Assembly: GCA_020081605.1 (NCBI GenBank)
Contig: JAHREC010000019.1
Coordinates: 310,001 to 374,000, forward strand
Direction: 5' to 3'
DNA length: 64,000 bases
Source of the DNA: Albifimbria verrucaria
Taxonomy: Eukaryota; Ascomycota; Sordariomycetes; Hypocreales; Stachybotryaceae
Part shown: piece after piece, positions 12,299 to 23,992 of the stretch
How the letters are laid out: every line of letters starts with the position of its first letter
Numbering within the stretch: position 1 is the first letter of the stretch
The notes under the pieces: model-generated
Database searches by the model: none
What the model saw: the letters and a program-made list of their open reading frames with translations, nothing else
What the model was told of the DNA's origin: nothing
Made by a program: the position numbers and the translations under genes

Positions 12299-12989
12299 TT
12301 ACAACAGTGGCTGAACTTCAATAACATTGCCATCAGGGTCCTCAATGAACATAAACTCATTTGCTCCTAGCATCTGCAGAGCCATCATGGCTGCTTCCTT
12401 CCAATCGTCAGTTCCCGGAGGCAATAGGCCAAAGCCGAAACTCTCCGCCACCGGACCAGTCGGAGCAAGTTTTACCCCAATGTCCTTGATGATCTTAACT
12501 CCGGCGGCCTTAAAACGCTTTCTGGCAGCTTGCATGTCAGGAACAATGAGGCCCATGTGAGAAAACGAGTTGCTCCTAAGGCTTGCGGGGATGGCTTCTC
12601 AGGGGTGGTGTTGAGGCATCAGGGGCAATGTAGATGAACTCAATCAGGCCCTGCATGTTGGTTCTGAATCTGCTGAGTTCCGTCGGCGTCTGGTAGCCCG
12701 TGCCATTGCGGCCACCAGAGGGATAGCCGATGTAGGCAAACTTGAGGGTGTCAGAGGCGTGGTAGGTGAAGATGTGCCGCATACCGAGGACATTGGTGTA
12801 AAAGTCCAGAGACGCGTCAAGATCCGCGACATTGAGAGCAATGTGGTTATTATTCCAGCCGATGGTCTCCAATGGAGGATATTCATCAGGACCAAACTCG
12901 TAACCTGTTGTGTCCCTGCGGTTACGGCCCAGAGCAGGCAAGGCAAAGGCAAGCGCCATGGCCATGAGTGAACTTTTGAAGAAATGCAT
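12299..12989 (-). CDS. Secreted VOC-superfamily (glyoxalase I-like) protein
   Basis: Two betaalphabetabetabeta modules of the vicinal oxygen chelate fold. The first starts NNHIALNVADLDASLDFYTN; the second starts at MGLIVPDMQAARKRFKAAG and ends FIEDPDGNVIEVQPLL. Candidate metal ligands are His in NHIALNV, Glu in LIEFIYI, His just before MGLIVPD, and Glu in VIEVQ. The start is at 12989, giving a hydrophobic leader (MHFFKSSLMAMALAFALPALG) suggesting secretion, unusual for glyoxalase I itself. The frame breaks twice in the short inter-module stretch, at AAAA 12562-12565 and GGGG 12602-12605, each repaired by one base. The real substrate may not be methylglyoxal; dioxygenase or binding-protein roles remain possible. 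Confidence 0.72.
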
Positions 12990-14214
12990 CTTTCTATAGA
13001 TCAAAGATTTGCAGAGTATGAATAGGCTGTTGTTACTTATGAATTCTTGATGGAAGGGGACGGCATCAATCTTTGGGGAAGTTGACACCATTTTATACTT
13101 GCTCAAGCACAGACGACTTTGCCAAAGCTACAATAACCCGCCTCCGCTATTGTTGAACCCGCTTCGATCCACACACACAAATTGCTATCTGGCAGGGTGT
13201 ATTGATTCTCAGAAATGCACAACAAGGCACTCATCCTCCGAATGGATGCATTTGGGAGGCGAAGCCAAGGATCACACGAGCACCTCAATTTGCCTTACAT
13301 GATCACGAGACTCCCAGGCCACACCCTGGACGATATGACGTGCCTCTGTGGTCTCATCGCTGCGATCTCAAGTACCAAAAAAATGAGAGGCCCTGAGGTA
13401 TACGAGGCTGCGATACCGTCTAGGGTGTTTGAACCGTCAGCTTACATTTGCTATTGCCGACTCTAGGCGCGAAAGCCGAGTTGTGCGATAGTAGTATTCG
13501 CCTGTAGGCAGGTTGGTTCGCAGATAAAAGCACATGATGGCGGGGGAAAAAGCCGCGAGGGATTATGTTACACGACAGGTGAGCATATCGCAGGGTTCAA
13601 CTTAGCGAATCATGGCTCTTTGCCCCTGTGCTCTGTTGGTCGTGCATCAAACAGGTTTTCAGAATCGTCAGCACAGGCATCTCAAACCCGGAGATGCGTT
13701 CTGTAACTGATTAACTATCCGCGACTGGCATGGTTGTGGTGATGGGGGCCGCAGAGTTGCGCGTGCTTTCTGCTGTCTGGGAATAGGCAAACCCATTTTC
13801 TATCTCCCTACTCCGAAAGTGACGTGTTCCGCCAAACATATTAATTTTGGCGTTCTTAATTCCGCTCACCGTCTCTATTCAGCATTGTTTCTAAGGGGAA
13901 TTAAGGGATCGAGATTCAGCACTGTATTTTGGCTACCTGGATTTGTTTTATCTCAATGCCCTTCTTAGTATAAAGACTGTAGTCTACCTAACCTTATAGA
14001 AAAGGATAAGCATATAAATGCATCATGGGCCATCGTGCATTCAGAGCAAGCTGCTGTTACTGTAGACGCAGAGCAAAGATTCAATTATCTATTGCATCTC
14101 AACGCGTAGTTCTGTGACCAGAGCTATTGCTATAAGCTAATTCTCAATGGAATCTTCTCTATTATAAGCTCTTGCGGTCTGTGATTCACACGACTCTTGA
14201 TGCTTAAAGCTCCC
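12990..14214. other. Intergenic, no gene recognised
   Basis: About 1.2 kb. ORFs near 13099-13466 lie on both strands in overlapping frames without motifs. The right part (about 13850-14214) is AT-rich. No RNA gene or repeat recognised. Confidence 0.45.
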
Positions 14215-16281
14215 TTAATCTAATACCTGCAACCGCTCTTTTAGCCTCTGAAGCTCAACAATGACGTCTACTAAAAACACAGCTTGCAGCTCTTCGCTCG
14301 TTTCCAAGTCATCCTGAGGCTCGTTCAAGCCAAAGTCGCAGCTGAGGCATTTGCGTATGATCCGTGAATATCTAGAGCCCCACTGGTTTTGCAGGACGAG
14401 GCACAATTTCTGTGCAATGTGGTAATCAGTTCGTCGGCTGACGTGCAGTGTCTTGGAAGTTAGAATCTCCTCGCGCAGACTTGGCCAAGAGCGCGAAAAT
14501 CCGACTTCCAAAAGGACAATACCTAGTCTGAACAGTAATTCATTCCTCACACTTCCAAGTAAAGCCTGTTTACTGTCTGTCAAGGTTATGTCAGACATTT
14601 GTGACTGTTGTGATAGGGCCTTATCCACAGGTTTGGGGAAATGGACTTGAAAATTGGGGTGTGATAGCTGTAGCTCGTTCTCAACAGACAGCCCGCCAGC
14701 ACTGAAAAAACGAACATCGTCGCTTTTCCAGTTCTCAGGTAGCCATGGGGTTGAATGAAATTGCAATACCGACGCCGCGAGGGAGCCCGCAATGTGCAAT
14801 ACCACGGGCAGTGATAAGGAACGGTGCATAGAGGCCGTGCTACTCCAAGCGATAATGGCTGAAAGTGTTTTGGGCTCATTGTAAAGTCGCCTTTCTGGAG
14901 GCGGGATGGAAAGCTTCTGCTGGTTTTTTCTGTCAAGGTATCCTAGGAAATAATGCTTCGATTTGCACAGCTTATATTGAGAGTGAAGATGTCCACAAAA
15001 ATCCGCTGTCACCATCAAGTCCAGCACCCGCGTTTCAGCTGGTGGATTTCCAGCCGGTGGTACCTCAGAATTATGCCCTTGATTCGGTTGGCTCTGTAGT
15101 ACACTGAAACGGACCTTTCGCGAGTTCTTGCCGCTAGCTTGTCCATTGTGGGTTGACGATGATGCGACGACTACCGATGAAGTTGACAGTTTTGTCAATG
15201 CGGTGCTCAATTCGTCGAATGATTGACTCTTATGCGCTTGAATGACTGTAATCTGATTCTGTTTGTTATTATCAACATACTCAACCTCAAGCCACATGGG
15301 CCCTGATACAAACGACGTTGGTTTGCGTTCATAGCTTGCATCGTCTTCCACAGTCAGAGCAACATCAAACTTGACTGTCTGTGCGGTCTTGATTTGATCT
15401 GGCTCAATACAACAAACACTTGCGGTGTGACTTCCGTGCTCACCCGACTGACACGTCCAATTCTTCTCCAGTGTGTCATACAATAAGCTCGAGGCTTGAC
15501 GAACACGCTTGTACGCCTCGATTTGGTTGATGTTGCTTGCTGTTCTTTTGGAAGCTCGTCCCGGACACCCCTTACTCAGTTCCCCTGAATTTGTGCGTTC
15601 TTGACCTGGCCAAGAGTTATGACAATTTGGTTGGTCATCACGCTGAAATCGGCATTAAGATTCCGCAGGTCCTCAATGGCACCCAGTAGGCCCGTTTTGT
15701 GAAAGACAAGCTTTATGCGGCCGCGCATTTCAGCCAGCCATTTCTTGCCACTAACAGGTTGAATCATATCGTGCTTGATGCAGATATACTTAGCAGTAAC
15801 TCAATTTAAGGATACGTTAGTTTGGATGGATGAAACAGCATACCTCGCTTGCTTTTCCAACCGCTTTCGCCAGGCTAGCCAATTCCTCAGAGATTTTCTC
15901 AACTGTGCATAGTATTTCGTCGAGGATACTTTTACAACTTGAAAAGGTATCCGCCAACGAACTGATGCGATCTCGATAAATGTCGGGCAAGACGAATTTC
16001 TCAGTAGGTGTAGAGCAGCCTCCGTCAGTATTTGCGTTGCCCAACTCAGCCATCCAAGTATGAACCAGTTCCCGATTATTCATCAATGATGAGAGAAGAT
16101 TCACTGCATTATTTCGAAATATTGTTCTTTGTGCGCCTACCTTCGATTGCATCCGCAAAATCTCCTTTGGGCTGCGGAACGTTGATACAGCGTTCGACAG
16201 TGTCTGATACTTCTCAAATGCCATGACGACAACAGGAACACCGCCCAAGATAGTTCCAACAATTAACTCAACACCACTCAT
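14215..16281 (-). CDS. DUF7580-type fungal protein
   Basis: The N-terminal helical segment begins MSGVELIVGTILGGVPVVV, like the start of HeLo/HeLo-like fungal proteins. A middle helical region follows (KKWLAEMRGRIKLVFHKTG, IEDLRNLNADF). The C-terminal DUF7580-type region holds LGIVLLEVGFSRSW, a Tyr-rich IRKCLSCDF element and a final helix VIVELQRLKERL. The LLE/CL-C layout recalls a protein-kinase C-lobe remnant (inference, weak). The intron is 15774-15843 with good donor and branch. The frame breaks once, in the C-run at 15582-15585. The start is ATG 16281; the divergent zinc-finger gene starts about 270 bp away. Such proteins are commonly found beside fungal NLR/HeLo genes, but no function is established. 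Confidence 0.65.
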
Positions 16282-16549
16282 CTTTGCTCTGGCCCCTCTC
16301 CAAACAAGCCTGGCGGAGTCGCAGTCTCAGGAAATGGACCAAGGTTCTCATTCTATGCGGTGAAGTTTGTAGATTTGAAGAGCTGAGAACAGCCAAATCA
16401 GGCTGAGACAACCACACCTTACCATTGGTTCGAAGCATGATAACCCTGCTCGGTATACAGACGACAACATTCTCATAGAATCCCAGTCCATATATTAATA
16501 GCAAGGTCCACGGCGTTTCTTGCCCGAGGACATCCTCAAAGTTAGTAAG

Positions 16550-19500
16550 ATGTTTGAGAACCAAGAAACACTTGTTGATGTCCATGATTGGCTCACAGAG
16601 CCTGACGATTTTTCATCCAACATAGGAATTGTTGGGTTATTCTACAATGCAATATTTGGCCTTTTTCTCGTCTGGTGCGAGACATGCAAAATTCAGCAAC
16701 CCCTTCCCAGTCTATTGTCAGACGATATAAAGATGAGTTGCGACGTTTATATCTTTGGGGAGACGGTTTCTCTGTGGAAGAAGGGCAGCTCGATGAGGTG
16801 TTGGTCAGAACTGTTGAAGTGGCACATAATGTCCTATCGATTTTATTGCAGCTTAGCCGAGTGCTGGTATCTGATCTTCACCGCATCTCGGGTCTAGATG
16901 ACATGATGGTACGACAAGACCTTACAAAGGATATAACTGAGGTAAAACAGATGCAGGAGCAAGTCCATCTCATCTTACAGAACTCAGAGATACCTCAGGC
17001 AAACCCATATCCATACTCTGACTCTGATTCGGAATCTCAATTGTCCGGTCTCGAAGAGGATGGTGTCGAGGACATCACTACGTATATTGACTGTCTGATG
17101 GACTTGGGTCAAGCTATTGAACATCCAGCAATGGATCCGTTTAACGATGAAAACGGCTCATCGCAGCAAGACGTTGAGATCTTTGATGTTACAACTTTCC
17201 AAGCTCTCAGCTATTGTCGAAAGATTAGGGATCGTTTTCCTTACCTCCCTAAGTACTTAGTGGAGCGGCTTGGAGAGTCTAATGTCGTACGAGCCATCCG
17301 GATATCCAACGCACAGGAAACCCAACGACGAATTCTAGACTCAATGAGCCTGTCAAACAAATTTGACGAAGCCTCTGAGAATCGGACAGCGACCGATCCC
17401 CAACCGAATCTCTTTTCTCAAGTACAAACCCCATTTAACCGAAACCACAAAATCCACAATACAAACGTCTTCAAGCCCCAGTGCTTCTCTTGCTCCTGTT
17501 GAGGGTTTGAGGAGCCATCTGGCACCCTCCTTGTTAGAAATTACCGACAAGAACAATCGCGTTTCGGTGAGAAGCTTTGTGCCTTCAGAACTGGACGATG
17601 CAGCTTCTGTGGTAACATTTGCGTCATACTCAACCACAGCCTCGGCAATCTCCCAGGGCCGCCCTAGGATGTTACCTATGCCAGAAGTAGCAGGAACCTG
17701 GGATAAGTTTGATTGTCCGGTCTGCTGGCGAAAGCTGCAAGGACCAATGACACGGCTTACCTGGAAGTGGGTTATTATTTCTGCGCTGACTTGAAATCTA
17801 TCTGATACTAATAGATGACCCTAGGCAACACATCTTCGACGATCTTATACCGTATATCTGTATTCACCGAGGGTGCAAAGAAACGACTCAGGCGTTCCAA
17901 CGAACCAAATCTTGGGCGTTGCATTTACAATCACATATTGAAACATTAGACTGGTCTTTGGTTATTTGCCCGTTTTGTGGTCCCGAAACCAAACGCCTCA
18001 GCCGTGAAGACTTTTTGAAGCATGTCAGTAGTCACCTTCGAGAGGTTTCAATGGCGGTCCTTCCATACAGTGGTGAGGATGATATTGAGGATGAAAGCGT
18101 CGATGGGGATTCTGTACTAAGTGCAACAAAATCAACCCACACTCATTCTTCGAATTTGAGTGGCGGGCAAGTTGAGATTCCGACTATTTCTGATAAAAAT
18201 CGCGATGAGACGTTTGCTGACGGCGACGATCATGAAGAACAAGCTGCGTACGATGAGACAGAGAAAACCGGCTCCCCAGCTCAAATTGACCCTGGTACAA
18301 TGAGACAGGCTCAGCGCCTCTTGAAACATTATGATATTCCCCAAGATATCAGCACGGATAGTACGGAAGACTCCAGGGCCAACAACTTGACTGATGGTTT
18401 CTTGGATATTCCTACGGCTCGTCCAGCGACACGAATGGGGAAATTGGTGACAAAGTGGAGGAACCGTTTCAACACGTAATTCACGGAATTTTACCTTGCG
18501 AACTCTCTTTATACTCTAGATGTGATTTCATCTCGACAGACAAGGACAAATGGAAGAAGCACATTCTCAATCACTTTGAAGGAAGGACACCTTGGAGTGG
18601 ATATTGGCGGTGCTGGTTCTGCGACGAAATATTCGATGTAGTTGATTCTCCAGCCCGCAACAATGATTCTGACTTGCTCTTTACAGAACCTCCCCACCTA
18701 AACAGCCAAAGGTTTTGTGGTAGATTGGATCATATTGCGTATCACCTAATACATGACAAAGAGAGGTTAATCAATGCCCGGCCTGACAGTGCCTTCTCTG
18801 AATGGCTTGGCACAAGGTTGGGAACAACTGCAAAGTTGTGGGAAACTTGGTTCTGTCGTCTCTGTGGTGCTATGCCTGGGCCACCTAGCGTTGCTAGCAT
18901 CGCAAGCACAGCGTGCTTCCAGTGCGGCGACATATCGAATCAGATCATTTTGAATCTGGTAAGTAGTCTAGGCCTTTCAACGAATTGCAGATTGCTGACG
19001 CAAATTTCAGTACGGGTTTCAAGGTGAAATCCCCGACGGGTCAAAATGCTCCACCGAGCCATTCGGCGGTACCGAGTGTGGGCATACCTGGCAGCGAGCT
19101 GGAGCTAAGTTATACTGCCTGGATTGCGAAGTGATAATCATCCCCAATGCGTGGGAACACAGCTGGTTACAAATCAGAGGAAAGACACAGTGCTGCTATT
19201 GTGGAGTTGAGTCAACCATGATGGGAGCCGCAGCGGCCGCTGCACTTGGTCAACAAGCGCAGCCGGCTGATTCATCCCATCAAGCCCCGACTAATCAACG
19301 GCAGATTACAAGTATCAGTACAGAAACTGAGACGCCCGTCACTCCGAGTGGAAATGGGCTTCTGTCTAGACTCGGACAACGATGGAGAAGAAGGGAGGCA
19401 TTCATAGAAAATGACTATTGCTATAAAGTTGATTTATCCTGGCTTGAGACCATTTTTGTCTTGAGGCCCAGAACCAAGAACAATAAACTCCATTCCATGA

Positions 19501-19574
19501 CTAAGATTTCATCATTTCAATTCACTCTCCAGATTTCGGCCATACCTCGATCTGCCCATATCTTGTTTCTCTGA
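16550..19574 (+). CDS. Multi-zinc-finger fungal protein of unknown function
   Basis: One gene model across several frames. The N-terminal helical domain runs from MFENQETLVDVHDWL through RRYKDELRRLYLWGDGFSVE. A Ser/Thr-rich linker precedes zinc-binding pairs: FDCPVCWRKLQG, then KQHIFDDLIPYICIHRGCK and ALHLQSHIETLDW...ICPFCG...FLKHVSSHL. Later come LPCELSLYSRC, WRCWFCDEIF, WFCRLCGAMPG, ACFQCG, and a final Cys-rich part (ECGHTW, YCLDCEV, CCYCGVEST). Introns are 17767-17824 and 18959-19010. Frame breaks are at the T5 run near 16662, somewhere in 17363-17490 (needs one extra or two missing bases), and GGGG 18437-18440. The region after 18440 could be a separate gene. It may bind nucleic acid or protein; nothing more specific is supported. 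Confidence 0.5.
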
Positions 19575-20297
19575 ATTTGCACATGTCATCTAATTCTTCC
19601 TTGCTACCGTAGAGCACACTCACAAAGACCCGATCGCTACCACTTGAGTCAGGCTCCGAGTGGACGGGGAGTCCTCTTCTCCCCAGCTGAACCGAATCAC
19701 CTGCCCAGTCTGCACGGGAACCATTTCACATTTGGCGAAGGCATCTGCCAACGGCTTCCGCTCCTCGTCCCGCCACCACTTGCATGTAGCCAAAGTATCA
19801 TCAACATGCCGTTGAAATGGCGCCAGAAGCAGGGTGCCTGGCCCCAAGAGCGTAACGGCGTATTTGGAGTGTGGCAAGCTCCGTCCCGATGCCAGCTTCG
19901 AGCCTTGGCACGAGCAATCAAACATACGGCCATCGCGATGCCAGCGGGGCACGACGAATTCATCGGTAGGATGCCAGACACGAATCGTCAGCCAACAAGC
20001 CTGCGTCGCCAGCTCAGGACGCGATGCTTCGGACACACAGTCTTTGCTGGTGTGGTCGAGAAAATCGGCCAAGGTCTTTGACAACAGTGGGAGGTCAGCA
20101 TCTGTGCAGGTTGCTATGAAGGACGCTGCCTCCGCAACAAGGAATTCTTTCTCAAAAGTTCCATAGAACGAAAATGTTGTGCTGTCTTTCTCAGTTGTGA
20201 CTCGAGTCAAAAAGTCAGTTGAGAAGATTGTCGGGAAAACTCGAAGTGGTTCCGGCTCGGTGGTGACAATAGAGGATGGATGTGCTGCTGAATCCAT
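19522..20297 (-). CDS. Conserved fungal hypothetical protein with RWHRDG motif
   Basis: A protein of about 260 residues starting MDSAAHPSSIV; an upstream Met at 20348 is an alternative start. The middle holds FVVPRWHRDGRMFDCSC then KYAVTLLGPGTLLLA, and the end VIRFSWGEEDSP, DRVFVSVLYG, DDMC. The H-x-D in RWHRDG followed by a late Arg-containing beta segment hints at a 2-oxoglutarate/Fe oxygenase-like jelly roll, but this is inference. The frame breaks at GGGG 19666-19669: without a missing base the ORF ends early at 19620. With it the stop is 19522-19524 and the 3' end overlaps the convergent zinc-finger gene by about 50 bp. Confidence 0.5.
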
Positions 20298-20713
20298 AAT
20301 TAAACCTCCGAGGCAATCGTGATTTGTTTTCCAAACTATTTGAAACAAAGATATGAAAAAGGGTTGAGCGGTTAATGTTCTGCGTAGCTTATTATCGTCG
20401 GGTGGAGAGCAAGAAGAAGAGGCTAGACCGTCTCCATTGCTGCCTGCTTCAGCCTCGGCGACATCATTTTGCGTGCCGCGTGTAGCTCAGCTATTCATTC
20501 ACGGATGTCGTAGTCATACTGAAAGAAATAAATCATGTACGGTGGGTGGTCTTTTGTCAACTTGCCCGTCCTCTTCTGCATCAGCCGGTCTGCAAAACAA
20601 GTCAAAGGTCGTACAAGCCTACAAATGGCAGCTCCCGCAACGTACAAAATTGTGCCTGTAATGCCGTTGCTTATTCTACGCGAAGTGAGTATATGTCGCG
20701 CGGGTTATCCAAG
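20298..20713. other. Intergenic, no gene recognised
   Basis: About 415 bp between two genes on the minus strand. It holds the 3' flank of the HeLo-E2 gene and the 5' flank of the RWHRDG gene. No clear signals. Confidence 0.45.
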
Positions 20714-22291
20714 TTACTTCTCCTTTAGCCATGAATCCAGCATCGCGAAGTGAATGCCTGGTAAGCCTGGTGTTTCATTTATCATGGATGGCTTTGGATC
20801 CGGCTGCCGTTCACTGAAAACTGTAGAAAAGCCATCTGGTCTTTCTCCTGGATTGATGATGCGGCCTGTCGCATATTGTTTGGTCCACAACATCGCTGAC
20901 CGCTCAAACTCTTCATGATCATTTGAGAAATCCCTTGATAATGCGTCATCTACGGGCTCATCCCAATTAGGGCAGTGCAGAATTGACACAACTGATATGA
21001 GTAACTTTTCCAAGGTGATAGCTGGCGACCATTCAAACCGACTATTCAGAATATCCAAGCAGATAGCGCCATACATGTCAATGTTGGGATGCAAAATCTT
21101 GGTTAGAAACCAAGCAGCTGGCGCCTGGAAAGGGTACTCATCGCCAACATTAATACGCACATGGAATGTACCTCCCTCGTACGGCGTGCCGCTGGGCCCA
21201 CGGATAGTGCCTAGAAATTTGCGAAGATCTGTATCCTGAATTACGCCAAGGGTGAACCAGCCATTGGGCTCTCGACTTTTGCCCAGCCCTTCATCTCCGT
21301 AAGGATTCGCCGATTAACTTGCTGGCGATCGCTTGCCGGTGAAAGCCGAGCCAATCTTGACTCGCGAAGGACAAGAGAAGCAATCGCTCTGCGATTTGCG
21401 ACTTCAAGAGCTTGGAAGTCCAGTGGTGTATTCGTGCTCTTTTCTGTGCCAAGGAGCGGTCTTTCATTGGTAGCACCTCCTGGCTCTAGATATTGCGAGG
21501 GATGTGTTTGTGCGGTAAAAAATGTTCCCGTCCCTGTAGTAGCTGTGAGAACGGATCGCGCCTCGATAGCTCTAAGACGTGAACTAGCCGCGCTGGATAT
21601 GATGGTGGCTTTGTCCTTCGAACTCTCCTCGATCTCAATCAAGGAAGCCTCGCTGACATCCGCCACAGCTGCAATGGCCAATTCTGCTCTTGTTTCCAAG
21701 ACGACGATGTTTCTCGTCAATTTCTCCAGATCATCGACGAGAAGCGATATTTTTCTAGGAATAGTGCCGACTTCTTTTCATCTTTCACCGACCATTTGAC
21801 CATTTTCCAAATGCCAGCGTCGATTTGTAGTCGCCGTGATTTGGGACGGAAGACTGCAAAAATCCTACGTGCTTCTCGCTGCCCGAGGAACACGCTTTTC
21901 AAGCGATCATACCTGCGCTGGAATATCGCAGGACGAGACAAGTGTTGGCCGGTGCCACCACCCGCTCCTTGGTCATGAATTTTGAAGCCATACTCATTGA
22001 CTAGCTGGTCCGTATTGGAGAAGAGGAAGGCAATCTGCTTAAGTGTTAAGCTAACTTGTTCAGCCCGCGACCGCGGACTATCCAGCGCTTTGTTGTAACC
22101 TTCAGGGAGAAGAAACCCAGAGCCTCCGCCCAGATGAGGAATATCACTCTCTGGTTATCCAGCCGCGTGCGGAAATAGGTGAAACTCTCCGCGTGAGCCT
22201 GACCAGCATCGACGAACTCCCAAGTCTCTAACGCTACCTTGAATAGGCCCGCAAGGCCTGCGACACCAATCAGGAGGCCGGCCAATTCCAT
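20714..22291 (-). CDS. HeLo domain fused to E2 ubiquitin-conjugating enzyme
   Basis: The N-terminal domain starts MELAGLLIGVAGLAGLFKVA, then FRTRLDNQRVIFLIWAEALG, KQIAFLFSNTDQLVNEYGFK and WKMVKWSVKDEK: the layout of HeLo (prion-inhibition/propagation) domains, which drive membrane-targeting cell death in HET-S-type systems. A middle region (RAELAIAAVADVSEASLIE) is uncharacterised. The C-terminal UBC fold includes FLGTIRGPSGTPYEGGTF, YPFQAPAAWFLTKI, the HPN motif in ILHPNIDMYG, and the catalytic cysteine in AICLDIL (codon 21059-21061), then EWSPAITLEKLLISVVSIL. The E2 core is therefore complete and likely able to form a ubiquitin thioester. Frame breaks are at GGG 21266-21268, TTTT 21775-21778 and GGG 22104-22106; each needs one missing base. 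The full product is about 525 residues. I know of no characterised protein with this fusion. Confidence 0.78.
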
Positions 22292-23992
22292 GCTGCTGGA
22301 CGCATAGCAAGCTCGAAGTGAAACACAGACACCTTTGATTCTAATAAGACGAGACAGCGATTCTGACACTGCGACGGCGCATTGAAAATGAGGACCTGTA
22401 TGTAACATGAGTCTGTACAGAAAGAGAGCTTATCAGCCGGAACAAGGACCAAGTTTCAGCCTCGCCATGACGAAATAGAATGCTGTATCATTGGAGGGAT
22501 CAGTGACCATCCAAGGTGGGCCAAACGTGGCTGCTGAGAAGGGCTGAATTATCCATTTGAGACTCTCGTAAAGTCACCTCTGCCTTCGGGGAAATCTAAG
22601 GAAGAGCAGGGCGATGGCAGTACCACGGGCTGGCTCGATGGCCAGTTTGTCATAACCTTTCTCTCATACGGATTCGAACAATCAGGCAAGCATTGGACGT
22701 GACACGGAGACGTCAAGAATCTTTCACCCTATGCGACGGGCGTTGAACCCAGTAATTCCATGGATCCCGCGCAAAGAATAAAAGTTCTTGATTTCCCTAA
22801 GTACAGTACCAATGTCTTTCAGCTTGGCAATATGGATGGAATCGCAGACAAATCTAACCTTAAGCCGTCGAAGGCATTGGTGTTCATCTAGTACCAGTAG
22901 ATCGAGGCTACTGCCACACGAATATGTTCTTGTTATGAACTTATTCTCCTAGCCATCATTGTGGTGGACGCAAAGACATCTTCCAGATATAGTATCACAA
23001 AATGTAAGACATCGAGTTTCATCAAAGCAAAGTCATTGTGCGCCCACATCATACGATGACAGGTTCCATGCGGAGCTCACCACAGTACATGAAGATATAT
23101 TTGCCTGTCAGGCGATGCTGGATGAGGTCTTTCCTCTCTGCATTGGGGTTGCTATGACGCCTGGTTACAGACGAGACGAGGTTCTTTGTAAGCTGTTTGC
23201 TATAAGAATCTAAGAAAGTCGCGAACATGAGCCAATTTCGACAGGGCCAGGTAAAGGGAGGGGTGAAGTAATATCTACCGTAAGATGGGCATTTATATAA
23301 TTGTACGAGCTTTGTCGAGCATTACGCCCATATGCTTTGAGTAGCTAGAGGCTTCATAGTCAATCCAAATGGGGTGGGCTCCTTCAATGAAAGACATTTC
23401 TGTACTGGATGCAATCTTACAGTAGCAGTGGTAACGTCGCGAGGTTACGGACGGATTTGATATGAATAATATATATAGGACATGCCAAATACATACAAAT
23501 GCCGTAGCTTAATATGCAACAGTGGCTGAAGAGGCCAAATCTCAGAGCTATCATGGTTGAGCGAAAGAGCCTAGTGCTGTCACTCAAACCACGCTAAATT
23601 GGTTACACTTCTGGGGTACTGCGCCCTCTTATCCACACGCCATGTAACTAACAGGGCAAAGGATCCGGATGGTATGGATTGAAAATATAAAGAAGATATC
23701 ATGTGACTTGAGCGCAGAACCAAAGGTTTCTTGTAGAGAATAGACTGGTGGATTCGCACCTACAATTTGTTGCGACGGCCAATTCTGGTGATGAGTGTAA
23801 GCGTCCGCTTTGTAATTCAAGTCTCACTGTAATTAATGGGGCTCATCAGCAACCTTGCAATTTTCACCTCGTCTCTTTGCTCCCTACCAGAACAGGCATT
23901 TTCTTCTCCCACCACGTCTCTTGCGTGCGGATCGTTGATGTCTGGATATCTGGATCGTTGAGACGCGTCAATCAGGCGAGTCAGTTTGAAAC
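22292..23992. other. Intergenic, no gene recognised
   Basis: About 1.7 kb between the divergent HeLo-E2 (-) and SDR (+) genes. ORF 22959-23213 and others carry no motif. AT-rich patch around 23450-23510. Nothing else recognised. Confidence 0.5.

Noticed and set aside
16268..16585. Minus-strand ORF of 105 codons
   Set aside because: It overlaps the starts of two better supported divergent genes and has no motif.
22959..23213. Plus-strand ORF of 84 codons
   Set aside because: No motif, no neighbour in frame; typical chance ORF in an intergenic region.
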